A stretch of DNA of 22,375 nucleotides from Deltaproteobacteria bacterium (GTDB taxonomy: Bacteria; Desulfobacterota; Desulfobulbia; Desulfobulbales; BM004). Positions 16,161 to 22,375 of this stretch are shown here, one piece after another (the stretch's first letter is position 1; each line of letters begins with the position of its first letter). The position numbers were made by a program, and so were the translations under genes. The notes beneath the pieces are model-generated. The model had not been told where the DNA came from and made no database searches. It saw nothing but the letters and a program-made list of their open reading frames with translations. The stretch lies in NCBI GenBank assembly GCA_020346205.1, contig CP070776.1, forward strand, positions 1,176,526 to 1,198,900. The letters are read 5' to 3'.

Positions 16161-16595
16161 TTATCCTTCGGCCAAACGTTCAGCTTCTTTTTCCTTACGT
16201 ATATTACAGGCCATTTCAAAAGCCCTTTCCTTACCATGTTTATTGATCGAAACAGATGTTTTGCCCTGTTTTCCGGAAGATGTTACCCAACTTACTTCAA
16301 ATCTATTCAATTTTGCATTGTGACGGACACCTACAACACCGGTCTTAGAGTTGCTAATCGTTACAATATGTTTATCAGTACGTTGTTTGCCAAGTCTTGA
16401 CTCGGTTTTATCTCGCCAGGCCAATGCAGCGAGAAGACTTGAGTACCTGCCACCGCATTTACGGTCTGAAAAAAACTTTGAGTATGTTTTTCCAAGGTAA
16501 CGAACACGCACATACCAACCGTGTGTCCGTTTTATATCCTGATCAATACGGGCAATATCTTTATGTTTTTCAAGTAAAATCTTATCATCCTTCAT
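16161..16595 (-). CDS. AP2/ERF-like domain protein, possible tandem repeat
   Basis: 144-residue basic protein. The C-terminal part (about 85-140: TGVVGVRHNAKLNRFEVSW, then SVSINKHGKERAFEMACNIRKEKE) fits the bacterial AP2 DNA-binding pattern, with GV near the start of the sheet, a central W, and a helix after the beta-sheet. The N-terminal part (about 15-75: GWYVRVRYLGKTYSKFFSDRK then LLAALAWRD) shows a similar sheet-helix layout and may be a degenerate second copy. The start at 16595 follows GGAG with 9-nt spacing; a TTG at 16613 would add six residues but lies on the Shine-Dalgarno. Bacterial AP2 domains often come from homing endonucleases, but no nuclease motif is present here. DNA binding and any control of the neighbouring ribosomal operons are inference. 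Confidence 0.75.
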   Translation of the reverse strand: MKDDKILLEKHKDIARIDQDIKRTHGWYVRVRYLGKTYSKFFSDRKCGGRYSSLLAALAWRDKTESRLGKQRTDKHIVTISNSKTGVVGVRHNAKLNRFEVSWVTSSGKQGKTSVSINKHGKERAFEMACNIRKEKEAERLAEG

Positions 16596-17021
16596 CTTGC
16601 AATTACTCCTCAAGACCGAGCTTCTGACTTATTGTTTTCAAATGATTTTATAAATATTTTTTTTTAATGTCTCACTGTTAGGTCTGCACCAATGATTCAG
16701 CTGCGATACATAGCCACTTGGAGATGTCGGAAAAGTTAGTATAGCAAAGAAAGAATATTAATTTTATAGCTATTGTTTTAACAGGTTACAGGCAGATTTA
16801 TCAAACCACACCCTTAAAATTGCAACCGACGTGACAAGTTGGTTAGGTTATAAAATGGCAAGACCTTAAACATTTATCAATGGATTTTTTCGCGAGCCAC
16901 TATAAACTGTGTTTTTTTTCATTACAACCTAAAAAAGATGTTATATGACAATTTTTTTAAATGGAGCCGTTCTTTTACAATCAATTTTTATAAAATACCT
17001 TCCTTCCTTACGAGGTAAACA
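16596..17021. other. 426-bp non-coding region between the AP2-like gene and mazG
   Basis: Divergent spacer, strongly AT-rich. It holds the AP2-gene promoter candidate and the mazG ribosome site. A CAC/GTG mini-hairpin before a run of eight T (near 16900-16919) is too short to count as a terminator. No RNA gene, repeat or coding signal was recognised, and no convincing mazG promoter was found. Confidence 0.5.
16647..16675 (-). promoter_or_regulatory. Candidate promoter of the AP2-like gene
   Basis: On the minus strand GTGAGA (16670-16675), 17-nt spacer, TATAAA (16647-16652), about 50 bp upstream of the ATG. Matches are moderate and the spacer is A-rich. Confidence 0.4.
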
Positions 17022-17429
17022 GTGACTGATTCCGGAAAACAATTTGACCAGTTTGTTGATATTGTCAGAAAGTTGCGCTCTGATAACGGGTGCCCGTGGG
17101 ACAGGGATCAATCTCCGCTGTCCCTGAAGCGCTATCTTAAGGAAGAAACACGTGAACTCCTTGAGGCAATTGAATCAGGTGATAATCAACACATCAAAGA
17201 AGAGTTAGGAGATCTCCTGTATTTAATTGTACTCCTAGCCCAGATATTTAACGAAGAAGATCTATTTGCAATTGGAGATGTAGTTGAAACAATAAGTAAA
17301 AAAATGGTCCGCAGGCATCCGCATGTCTTTAAAGATGAATCAATCGGATCAACTGCTGAACTCAGACAAAGATGGCTTGAAATTAAGGACAATGAAAAAG
17401 CTGAGCGCAGCAAAAACAAAAAAAATTGA
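17022..17429 (+). CDS. mazG: Short single-domain MazG nucleotide pyrophosphohydrolase
   Basis: Predicted to hydrolyse (d)NTPs to the monophosphate and pyrophosphate. The 135 residues contain one MazG domain: LRSDNGCPWDRDQSPLSLKRYLKEE, the metal-binding EETRELLEAI and EELGDLL (ExxE...ExxD pattern), and KMVRRHPHVF. E. coli MazG has about 260 residues with two such domains, so this is a half-length form, also known in other bacteria. It starts with GTG at 17022, set by GAGGT (17012-17016) five nt upstream. The stop codon overlaps the -35 box of the rpsF promoter. The C-terminus is lysine-rich. Not evidently in an operon with the upstream divergent AP2-like gene. Confidence 0.9.
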   Translation: MTDSGKQFDQFVDIVRKLRSDNGCPWDRDQSPLSLKRYLKEETRELLEAIESGDNQHIKEELGDLLYLIVLLAQIFNEEDLFAIGDVVETISKKMVRRHPHVFKDESIGSTAELRQRWLEIKDNEKAERSKNKKN

Positions 17430-17454
17430 CAATTTCCTTTGCATCATGTAAAAG
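17426..17454 (+). promoter_or_regulatory. Promoter of the rpsF operon, -35 overlapping the mazG stop
   Basis: Perfect TTGACA (17426-17431), 17-nt spacer, TAAAAG (17449-17454). The mazG TGA (17427-17429) lies inside the -35 hexamer. Start near 17461, about 94 nt before rpsF. Confidence 0.65.
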
Positions 17455-17493
17455 AGCAAATTCGTTTTTAGTCTTTTATACATCTTATAAACC

Positions 17494-17527
17494 TTCTCGC
17501 TCTCTGCCAAGACATAGATAGCGAGGG
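17494..17527 (+). other. Leader hairpin before rpsF
   Basis: CTCGCT (17496-17501) pairs with AGCGAG (17520-17525), extended by two U-G pairs, with an 18-nt interior. An S6:S18-binding leader that mimics 16S rRNA is known upstream of rpsF in many bacteria; whether this hairpin is that motif cannot be settled by eye. Confidence 0.4.
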
Positions 17528-17554
17528 CCACTTCAAGTCCATGAGGAGGAACAC

Positions 17555-17971
17555 ATGCGCAGATACGAAACTATTTTCATTGTTAGGCCAAATGTTGTTG
17601 AAAGTGAGATTGAGTCAATCACCAGCAAGGCTACTTCGATCATTGAAGGTGATGGCGGAACAATTCTCAGGGTCAACAACTGGGGCCTGAAAAAACTCGC
17701 CTACCTGATCAAAAAGGAAAGCCAGGGATACTACGTTTACGTAGATTATGCCGGTGTTCCAGCTTCTGTTTCGGAAATCGAACGTATTTTCAGAATCGAT
17801 GACCGTATTCTCAAATATTTAACCGTTAAACTGGCTGATTTCTGTGATCCTGAAGTGATTAAGGAGCAACTGGCTAACGCTGAACCTGTTCCTGCTTCAA
17901 GTGAAGAGGTGACAGAAGAGGTGACAGAAGAGGAGAAATCAGAGGTTACTGAAGAAGAGCAGACAGAATAA
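17555..17971 (+). CDS. rpsF: 30S ribosomal protein bS6 with acidic tail
   Basis: Small-subunit protein that binds 16S rRNA together with bS18. The core (about 1-100) starts MRRYETIFIVRPN and contains NNWGLKKLAYLIKKESQGYYVYVDY and RIFRIDDRILKYLTVK, all typical. An extra tail (about 108-138) is very acidic with repeats of EVTEE, and at DNA level holds a 12-nt tandem repeat. E. coli bS6 also has a glutamate tail, there lengthened by RimK, but here it is genetically encoded and longer. AGGAGG at about 17542 gives a strong ribosome site. First gene of the rpsF-rpsR-DUF2232-rplI-dnaB-leuS run. Confidence 0.97.
   Translation: MRRYETIFIVRPNVVESEIESITSKATSIIEGDGGTILRVNNWGLKKLAYLIKKESQGYYVYVDYAGVPASVSEIERIFRIDDRILKYLTVKLADFCDPEVIKEQLANAEPVPASSEEVTEEVTEEEKSEVTEEEQTE
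17903..17933 (+). repeat. 12-nt tandem repeat in the rpsF tail
   Basis: GAAGAGGTGACA occurs at 17903-17914 and 17915-17926, followed by a partial third copy GAAGAGG (17927-17933). It encodes the EEVT repeats of the acidic tail and stays in frame. Confidence 0.85.
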
Positions 17972-18042
17972 TTTTCAACCTATTTTGCCTGTTTACTTCT
18001 TCATTCAAATGTAACTGAAAAAAAATATCTGGAGACGCTGCT

Positions 18043-18282
18043 ATGGCACCCAAGAAAAGAATATTTCCCCGGCAGAAAGTATGCCGATTTTGTGCTGACA
18101 AAAGTCTGGTGATTGACTACAAGGAAGTTAGAACCTTAAGAAATTTTGTAACCGAAAGAGGTAAAATCATCCCTAGGCGCATCTATGGAAACTGTGCGAG
18201 GCACCAAAGAAAACTGACTGATGCCATTAAAAAGGCAAGGCAGATTGCTTTGATGCCATATACCGGACCGACCCAACTGTAA
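18043..18282 (+). CDS. rpsR: 30S ribosomal protein bS18
   Basis: 79-residue partner of bS6 on the 30S platform. [58 protein letters not shown] covers nearly the whole conserved family sequence in two adjoining blocks. CxxC near the start plus the later cysteine and histidine suggest the zinc-binding (C+) form, though a fourth ligand is uncertain. GGAG 8 nt upstream of the ATG. It lies 71 nt after rpsF. Confidence 0.97.
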   Translation: MAPKKRIFPRQKVCRFCADKSLVIDYKEVRTLRNFVTERGKIIPRRIYGNCARHQRKLTDAIKKARQIALMPYTGPTQL

Positions 18283-18295
18283 AACAGGTAATGAG

Positions 18296-19282
18296 TTGAC
18301 TGCACCATATTTTCAGGGCAGACATGAGAGGGGTATAGTCCAGTATTCAGGCTTTATTTTACTGGCAGCCATTTTACTTCTTCCAACTCTCCTCCCTGAG
18401 AAAACAGGATGGCTGACAAGTCTTGTTCCCTTACCTATCTTTTACTATCTCGTCAGTTTAGGTAATAAAAAGGGTTCAATTCTTATACGAAACTGTATAT
18501 TTCTGGCCGCAGTTGGTGCGTTGATATTTGGCTCACTGCCATTATTGGTTTTTTCTTTAACTCTTGTGCCTCTTGGAATAGCTTTCTCGTATGGAGTTTT
18601 CCATGGGAAGTCGCCTGCTACCACAGGATTTATTGGATCCCTGGTCCTGGCATTTACATGGCTTTTGTACTGGTCAGTACTTGCAATGTTGCACCAAACA
18701 AACCCTTATGCAACTTTACTGGCAGAACTTGATAACGGCTTGAGCAGTGGCCTCATGCTATATGAGGAATCTGCAGAACTTGGTCCAGAGACTTTAGAAA
18801 GTGTCCGAAGAGCTGTAGAACTCTTACGTATTTATATTCCGAAGATCCTGCCAGCCCTGTTAGTTTCTGCACTTTTGAGCACTGTTTGGCTAAACATGGC
18901 ACTTGGGAACTGGCTGCTAAAGAAAAAGGACCAGGAATTAACCAGCTGGCCTGAATTTAATGAATGGAAGTTGCCTGATCCTTTGGTATGGTTTGTTATA
19001 GTATCGGGAGCAATATTTTTTTTGTTGCCACAACCATTAAACTTACTTGGCCTGAATGGCATAATTATTTGTAGTACTTTATATTTTTTTCAAGGCTTGG
19101 CAATTGTTGCAAGCCTATTAAATAAATGGTCTGTACCCAGGTTATTCCGTGTCCTTATTTATGCATTGATCTTCGTACAAACCTATGGCATCATCTTATT
19201 GTCATTTCTCGGTCTGGCAGATGTCTGGGCTGATTTCAGAAAGCTTAACCAAGCAGACGAAAGCAGCAATAGTTCAATATGA
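18296..19282 (+). CDS. DUF2232 (YybS-like) integral membrane protein
   Basis: 328-residue protein with about eight predicted TM segments (roughly 16-34, 40-54, 65-78, 80-97, 107-128, 180-200, 230-250, 255-275 and one near 285-305). The segment WPEFNEWKLPDPLVWFVIVSG fits the YybS/DUF2232 C-terminal signature. The only usable start is a TTG at 18296, with AGGT 6 nt upstream; the ATG at 18291 is out of frame and closes at once. It sits between rpsR and rplI, where DUF2232 genes are found in many Desulfobacterota and Firmicutes. Function is not established; the fold resembles small-molecule or ECF-type membrane components. Confidence 0.85.
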   Translation: MTAPYFQGRHERGIVQYSGFILLAAILLLPTLLPEKTGWLTSLVPLPIFYYLVSLGNKKGSILIRNCIFLAAVGALIFGSLPLLVFSLTLVPLGIAFSYGVFHGKSPATTGFIGSLVLAFTWLLYWSVLAMLHQTNPYATLLAELDNGLSSGLMLYEESAELGPETLESVRRAVELLRIYIPKILPALLVSALLSTVWLNMALGNWLLKKKDQELTSWPEFNEWKLPDPLVWFVIVSGAIFFLLPQPLNLLGLNGIIICSTLYFFQGLAIVASLLNKWSVPRLFRVLIYALIFVQTYGIILLSFLGLADVWADFRKLNQADESSNSSI

Positions 19283-19354
19283 CTCACAGTGTAAGCATTA
19301 CGTTTTAGAAAAAATTTAATAATATTTTTGAAAGGAACTTTTGAGGTAGAAAAA

Positions 19355-19807
19355 ATGGAGCTCATTCTTAAAAAAACCGTTGAAACTCTTGGGGAAGAAG
19401 GTGAAATTGTAAAGGTCAAAGCAGGCTATGCCCGAAATTATCTGATTCCCAAAAAAATGGCTGTTATTGCCAGTAAGGCGAATCTCGCTCTGCTAGAACA
19501 GGAAAAAGCTGCTATTGAAACGAGAAGGGAAAAGCAGCGAGAGGAAGCTGAAACTTTGGCAAAAAATATATCCGGTACCACCATCACCATTGAGCACCGT
19601 GTGGGAGAAGAAGACAAGCTTTTTGGCTCAGTCACTTCTGGAGACATTGCTGAGAAGCTGGCAGAAATTGATATTCAAGTTGAAAAGAGAAACGTACTTC
19701 TTTCAGAATCTATCAAAACTCTTGGTGAAGTTATTGTACCTATAAAAGTCGGTTACCAGATGACAGCTGAGATAACAGTTCAGGTTGTTGCCCTGGAGGC
19801 TGAATAA
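19355..19807 (+). CDS. rplI: 50S ribosomal protein bL9
   Basis: Two-domain 23S rRNA-binding protein that helps keep the reading frame. From ATG 19355 it has 150 residues, the usual size: the N-terminal domain MELILKKTVETLGEEGEIVKVKAGYARNYLIPK is split here as MELILKKTVETLGEEG and VKAGYARNYLIPK, followed by the long connecting helix (LLEQEKAAIETRREKQREEAE as an approximate span) and the C-terminal domain (EDKLFGSVTSGDIAEKL). GAGGT (19343-19347) 7 nt upstream favours this ATG over the TTG at 19328, which would add nine non-conserved residues. It starts 72 nt after the DUF2232 gene. Confidence 0.97.
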   Translation: MELILKKTVETLGEEGEIVKVKAGYARNYLIPKKMAVIASKANLALLEQEKAAIETRREKQREEAETLAKNISGTTITIEHRVGEEDKLFGSVTSGDIAEKLAEIDIQVEKRNVLLSESIKTLGEVIVPIKVGYQMTAEITVQVVALEAE

Positions 19808-19822
19808 TAAAAATACAGGTCT

Positions 19823-21223
19823 ATGGAAGCTGACCGAACAGCATCAATGCCCAAAACATCCACTGATCCTCATCGTTTACCTCCCCAGAACCTGGAGGCT
19901 GAGCAATGCGTACTGGGTTCCATACTGCTGCAGCAAGGTGCGTTGGTCAAAATTCTTGAACTGTTAACTCCTGAAGATTTTTATCGGGAGTCCCATAAGA
20001 TCATCTTCGGTGCAATGGTGGCTCTATTTGAAAAAAATGAGCCTCAGGATATTATAACGGTTACCAATATATTAAAGGATAAAAATCAGCTTGATGCAGT
20101 CGGCGGTCCTGCCTACCTATCCAACCTTACCGATATTGTTCCTGTTGCAGCCAATATCACATACTATGCCCAGATCATCAGATCAAAAAGTGTTCTGCGC
20201 CATCTCATCCTGACCTGCACAGAAATAGCCTCTCGCTGTTACGAAGAGCAGGATGACATCGACAGTCTTGTCGATGATGCTGAACAGACAATATTTGAAA
20301 TTTCCCGCAGTAAAAGTGACCAGGCATTCCAGGCACTCAGTAAGATTATCCCTGAAACCTTTAAACGCATTGAAAAGCTTGCCGAAAAGAAAGAATTAAT
20401 AACCGGTGTACCTACTGGTTATGATGATCTTGACAGGATAACATCCGGTTTTCAGCCCTCTGATTTAATTATCCTCGCAGGTAGGCCCAGTATGGGCAAA
20501 ACAGCATTGGCAATGAATATTGTTCAAAATGCCTCTATTTTTCACAAGACTCCTGTCGCTGTTTTCAGCCTGGAAATGTCAAAAGAACAACTTGGAATGC
20601 GCATGCTTTGCTCAGTCAGCAGAGTTGATTCACAGGATTTACGTACCGGTTTCATTCGTGACCCGGATTGGCCCAAGCTTGCAAGAGCCACGGGTATTCT
20701 TTCAGAGGCACCAATTTTTATTGATGATACCCCAGCAATCGGAGTCCTGGAGATGCGTGCCAAATCCCGGCGTTTGAAGACAGAACATAATATCGGCCTT
20801 GTTGTCGTTGACTATCTACAACTGATGCGTGGTAGGACCCATGCAGAACGCCGTGAGCAGGAAATCAGCGAAATATCCAGATCACTAAAGGCCATGGCCA
20901 AGGAACTGGACTTGCCGGTAGTAGCATTGTCCCAACTGAACCGCAGCCTGGAATCCCGACCGAATAAAAGGCCTCAATTATCTGATCTTCGAGAATCCGG
21001 AGCCATTGAGCAGGATGCTGATGTAATCTGTTTTCTTTATCGTGATGAAATATATAACAAAAGCGAGGACAATCCCCGACGTGGCATTGCTGAGGTTATT
21101 ATTGGTAAACAACGTAATGGTCCAACCGGAACCGTTGAACTCACCTTTATAGACAAGTTTACCACCTTTGAAAATTACTCTCGAGTAGAAATCCCAACTT
21201 CGTATGTAGAGTCAAACCAATAA
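19823..21223 (+). CDS. dnaB: Replicative DNA helicase DnaB
   Basis: Hexameric 5'-3' helicase of the replication fork. 466 residues: N-terminal primase-interaction domain from about 20 (PPQNLEAEQCVLGSILL) to 120, linker helix, then a RecA-type ATPase. Walker A is GRPSMGKT (220-227), Walker B VVVDYLQLM (327-335), with SLEMSKEQL and the C-terminal KQRNGPTGTVEL arginine-finger region. No intein interrupts the Walker motifs. AGGT lies 3 nt before the chosen ATG; a second in-frame ATG at residue 9 is also possible. It starts 15 nt after rplI and ends 16 nt before leuS. Confidence 0.97.
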   Translation: MEADRTASMPKTSTDPHRLPPQNLEAEQCVLGSILLQQGALVKILELLTPEDFYRESHKIIFGAMVALFEKNEPQDIITVTNILKDKNQLDAVGGPAYLSNLTDIVPVAANITYYAQIIRSKSVLRHLILTCTEIASRCYEEQDDIDSLVDDAEQTIFEISRSKSDQAFQALSKIIPETFKRIEKLAEKKELITGVPTGYDDLDRITSGFQPSDLIILAGRPSMGKTALAMNIVQNASIFHKTPVAVFSLEMSKEQLGMRMLCSVSRVDSQDLRTGFIRDPDWPKLARATGILSEAPIFIDDTPAIGVLEMRAKSRRLKTEHNIGLVVVDYLQLMRGRTHAERREQEISEISRSLKAMAKELDLPVVALSQLNRSLESRPNKRPQLSDLRESGAIEQDADVICFLYRDEIYNKSEDNPRRGIAEVIIGKQRNGPTGTVELTFIDKFTTFENYSRVEIPTSYVESNQ

Positions 21224-21239
21224 TATATAACCGTTTACC

Positions 21240-22375
21240 ATGACCTCCTCATCTCCAAAGAAAGATTCCAGCCGCTATAATTTTGTCTCCATAGAATCCA
21301 AGTGGCAAAAAAAATGGCTTTATGAAAGCACCTATAAGGCCAGCGAAGACCCGTCACGCAAAAAATATTATCTTTTGGAAATGTTTCCATACCCTTCCGG
21401 CAGAATACACATGGGGCACGTGAGAAACTACTCCATTGGTGATGTGTCCGCGCGTTATAAAAGAATGCAAGGCTACAATGTCCTGCATCCAATGGGATGG
21501 GATGCTTTTGGTCTGCCGGCGGAAAATGCTGCTTTGAAACATGATACACATCCTGCCAAATGGACTTATGAAAACATAGATTACATGAAAACCCAGCTGC
21601 AAAGGATGGGCTTTAGTTATGATTGGGACAGAGAGTTGGCAACATGTGATCCAGAATATTACCGCTGGGAGCAACTTTTCTTCATTAAGATGTATGAAAA
21701 GGGGCTGGTGTACCGAAAAATGACCTCAGTCAACTGGTGTGAATCCTGTCAGACTGTTTTGGCAAACGAACAGGTCATAGATGGCCAGTGCTGGAGATGC
21801 GACAATCAGGTTCTGCCCCAGGATATGAACGGCTGGTTTTTTCGCATTACTGATTATACTGAGGAACTTCTGACAGAGTGTGATAATTTACATGGCTGGC
21901 CGGAAAAAGTACTCACCATGCAGCGTAACTGGATCGGCAAAAGCACCGGTGCTGAAATTGATTTTCCTGTTGAAAATACAGATCAGGTTCTCAAGATTTT
22001 TACCACACGTCCAGACACAATATTCGGGGCCACCTTCATGAGTATTGCCCCGGAGCATCCTCTCATTAAATTATGCAGCAAAACTGATCATGCTGAACAA
22101 GTTGCACAATTTGTCGCCAAAACAAAAATTGACCGCAAGCAGCAGAACCCTGACGAAGAAATTGAGAAAGATGGAGTTTTTATAGGTCAATATTGCATTA
22201 ACCCTTTCACCGGTCAACGTATTCCCATTTTTGCAGCTAATTTTGTGCTCATGGAATACGGCACCGGTGCTGTTATGGCTGTACCAGCACATGATCAGAG
22301 AGACTTTGAATTTGCCCGAAAGTATGATCTACCAATAAAAATAGTTGTGCAGCCTGAAGGAGAACGACTGGAAAC
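21240..22375 (+). CDS. leuS: Leucyl-tRNA synthetase, N-terminal part (3' end outside window)
   Basis: Class I aminoacyl-tRNA synthetase that charges tRNA-Leu. 378 codons are visible of a protein usually about 820-870 residues. The N-terminus reads [19 protein letters not shown], then [19 protein letters not shown] with the HIGH-box variant HMGH (57-60). Paired cysteines C167/C170 and C184/C187 form a zinc site. The CP1 editing domain shows TTRPDTIFG (from 255) and [15 protein letters not shown] with the conserved editing aspartate. No stop codon occurs before the window ends. The ATG is 16 nt after dnaB; no clear Shine-Dalgarno is visible. Confidence 0.97.
   Translation, partial: MTSSSPKKDSSRYNFVSIESKWQKKWLYESTYKASEDPSRKKYYLLEMFPYPSGRIHMGHVRNYSIGDVSARYKRMQGYNVLHPMGWDAFGLPAENAALKHDTHPAKWTYENIDYMKTQLQRMGFSYDWDRELATCDPEYYRWEQLFFIKMYEKGLVYRKMTSVNWCESCQTVLANEQVIDGQCWRCDNQVLPQDMNGWFFRITDYTEELLTECDNLHGWPEKVLTMQRNWIGKSTGAEIDFPVENTDQVLKIFTTRPDTIFGATFMSIAPEHPLIKLCSKTDHAEQVAQFVAKTKIDRKQQNPDEEIEKDGVFIGQYCINPFTGQRIPIFAANFVLMEYGTGAVMAVPAHDQRDFEFARKYDLPIKIVVQPEGERLE

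Noticed and set aside
16880..16925. Possible terminator before a run of eight T
   Set aside because: The only hairpin is a 3-4 bp CAC/GTG stem, too weak.

Overview
The window looks like chromosomal DNA of a Desulfobacterota (former Deltaproteobacteria) species, most like the Desulfobulbales. The evidence is the gene orders rplU-rpmA-obgE-proB-proA-nadD and rpsF-rpsR-DUF2232-rplI-dnaB-leuS, a membrane DUF3365/heme GGDEF protein, a YkgJ-type cysteine-cluster protein, and moderately AT-rich host-like codon use. No tRNA, rRNA, CRISPR array, insertion sequence or prophage was seen. The placement is inference from gene content, not a database match.

Layout. Positions 1-4696 (+) are a tightly packed run: the 3' part of transketolase (tkt), ribose-5-phosphate isomerase B (rpiB), a six-TM voltage-gated-type K+ channel with a C-terminal zinc ribbon, a YkgJ-family Cys-cluster protein, and a membrane diguanylate cyclase with a CxxCH heme site. 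Positions 4772-7369 (+) hold folE2, a PilZ protein and an FAD/NAD(P) oxidoreductase. Positions 7418-9479 (-) hold an orphan iron-type ABC substrate-binding protein and an unrecognised secreted protein, separated by 532 bp of non-coding DNA with inverted repeats and an orphan terminator. Positions 9661-10613 (+) form a regulatory cassette: a 27-bp perfect palindrome, a sigma70-type promoter, a GEMM-I (cyclic di-GMP) riboswitch overlapping an intrinsic terminator, and an isochorismatase-fold cysteine hydrolase with its own terminator. Positions 10663-15977 (-) are the housekeeping operon for ribosomal proteins bL21 (with an unusual N-terminal extension) and bL27, the GTPase Obg, proline synthesis (ProB, ProA) and NAD synthesis (NadD), preceded by an AP2-like protein (16161-16595). 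Positions 17022-22375 (+) hold a short MazG, bS6, bS18, a DUF2232 membrane protein, bL9, DnaB and the 5' part of leuS.

The main find is the riboswitch at about 9736-9840. The conserved GEMM-I core, a GNRA-capped P2 hairpin, P3 pairing, and mutual exclusion with a 13-bp terminator followed by nine T all fit an ON switch for the hydrolase. With the membrane diguanylate cyclase (3413-4696) and the PilZ protein (5643-6125), about 7 kb carries a c-di-GMP synthase, a protein receptor and an RNA receptor. The hydrolase uses GAG over GAA (13:6) where folE2 uses GAA over GAG (19:4), so the coding region may have been acquired.
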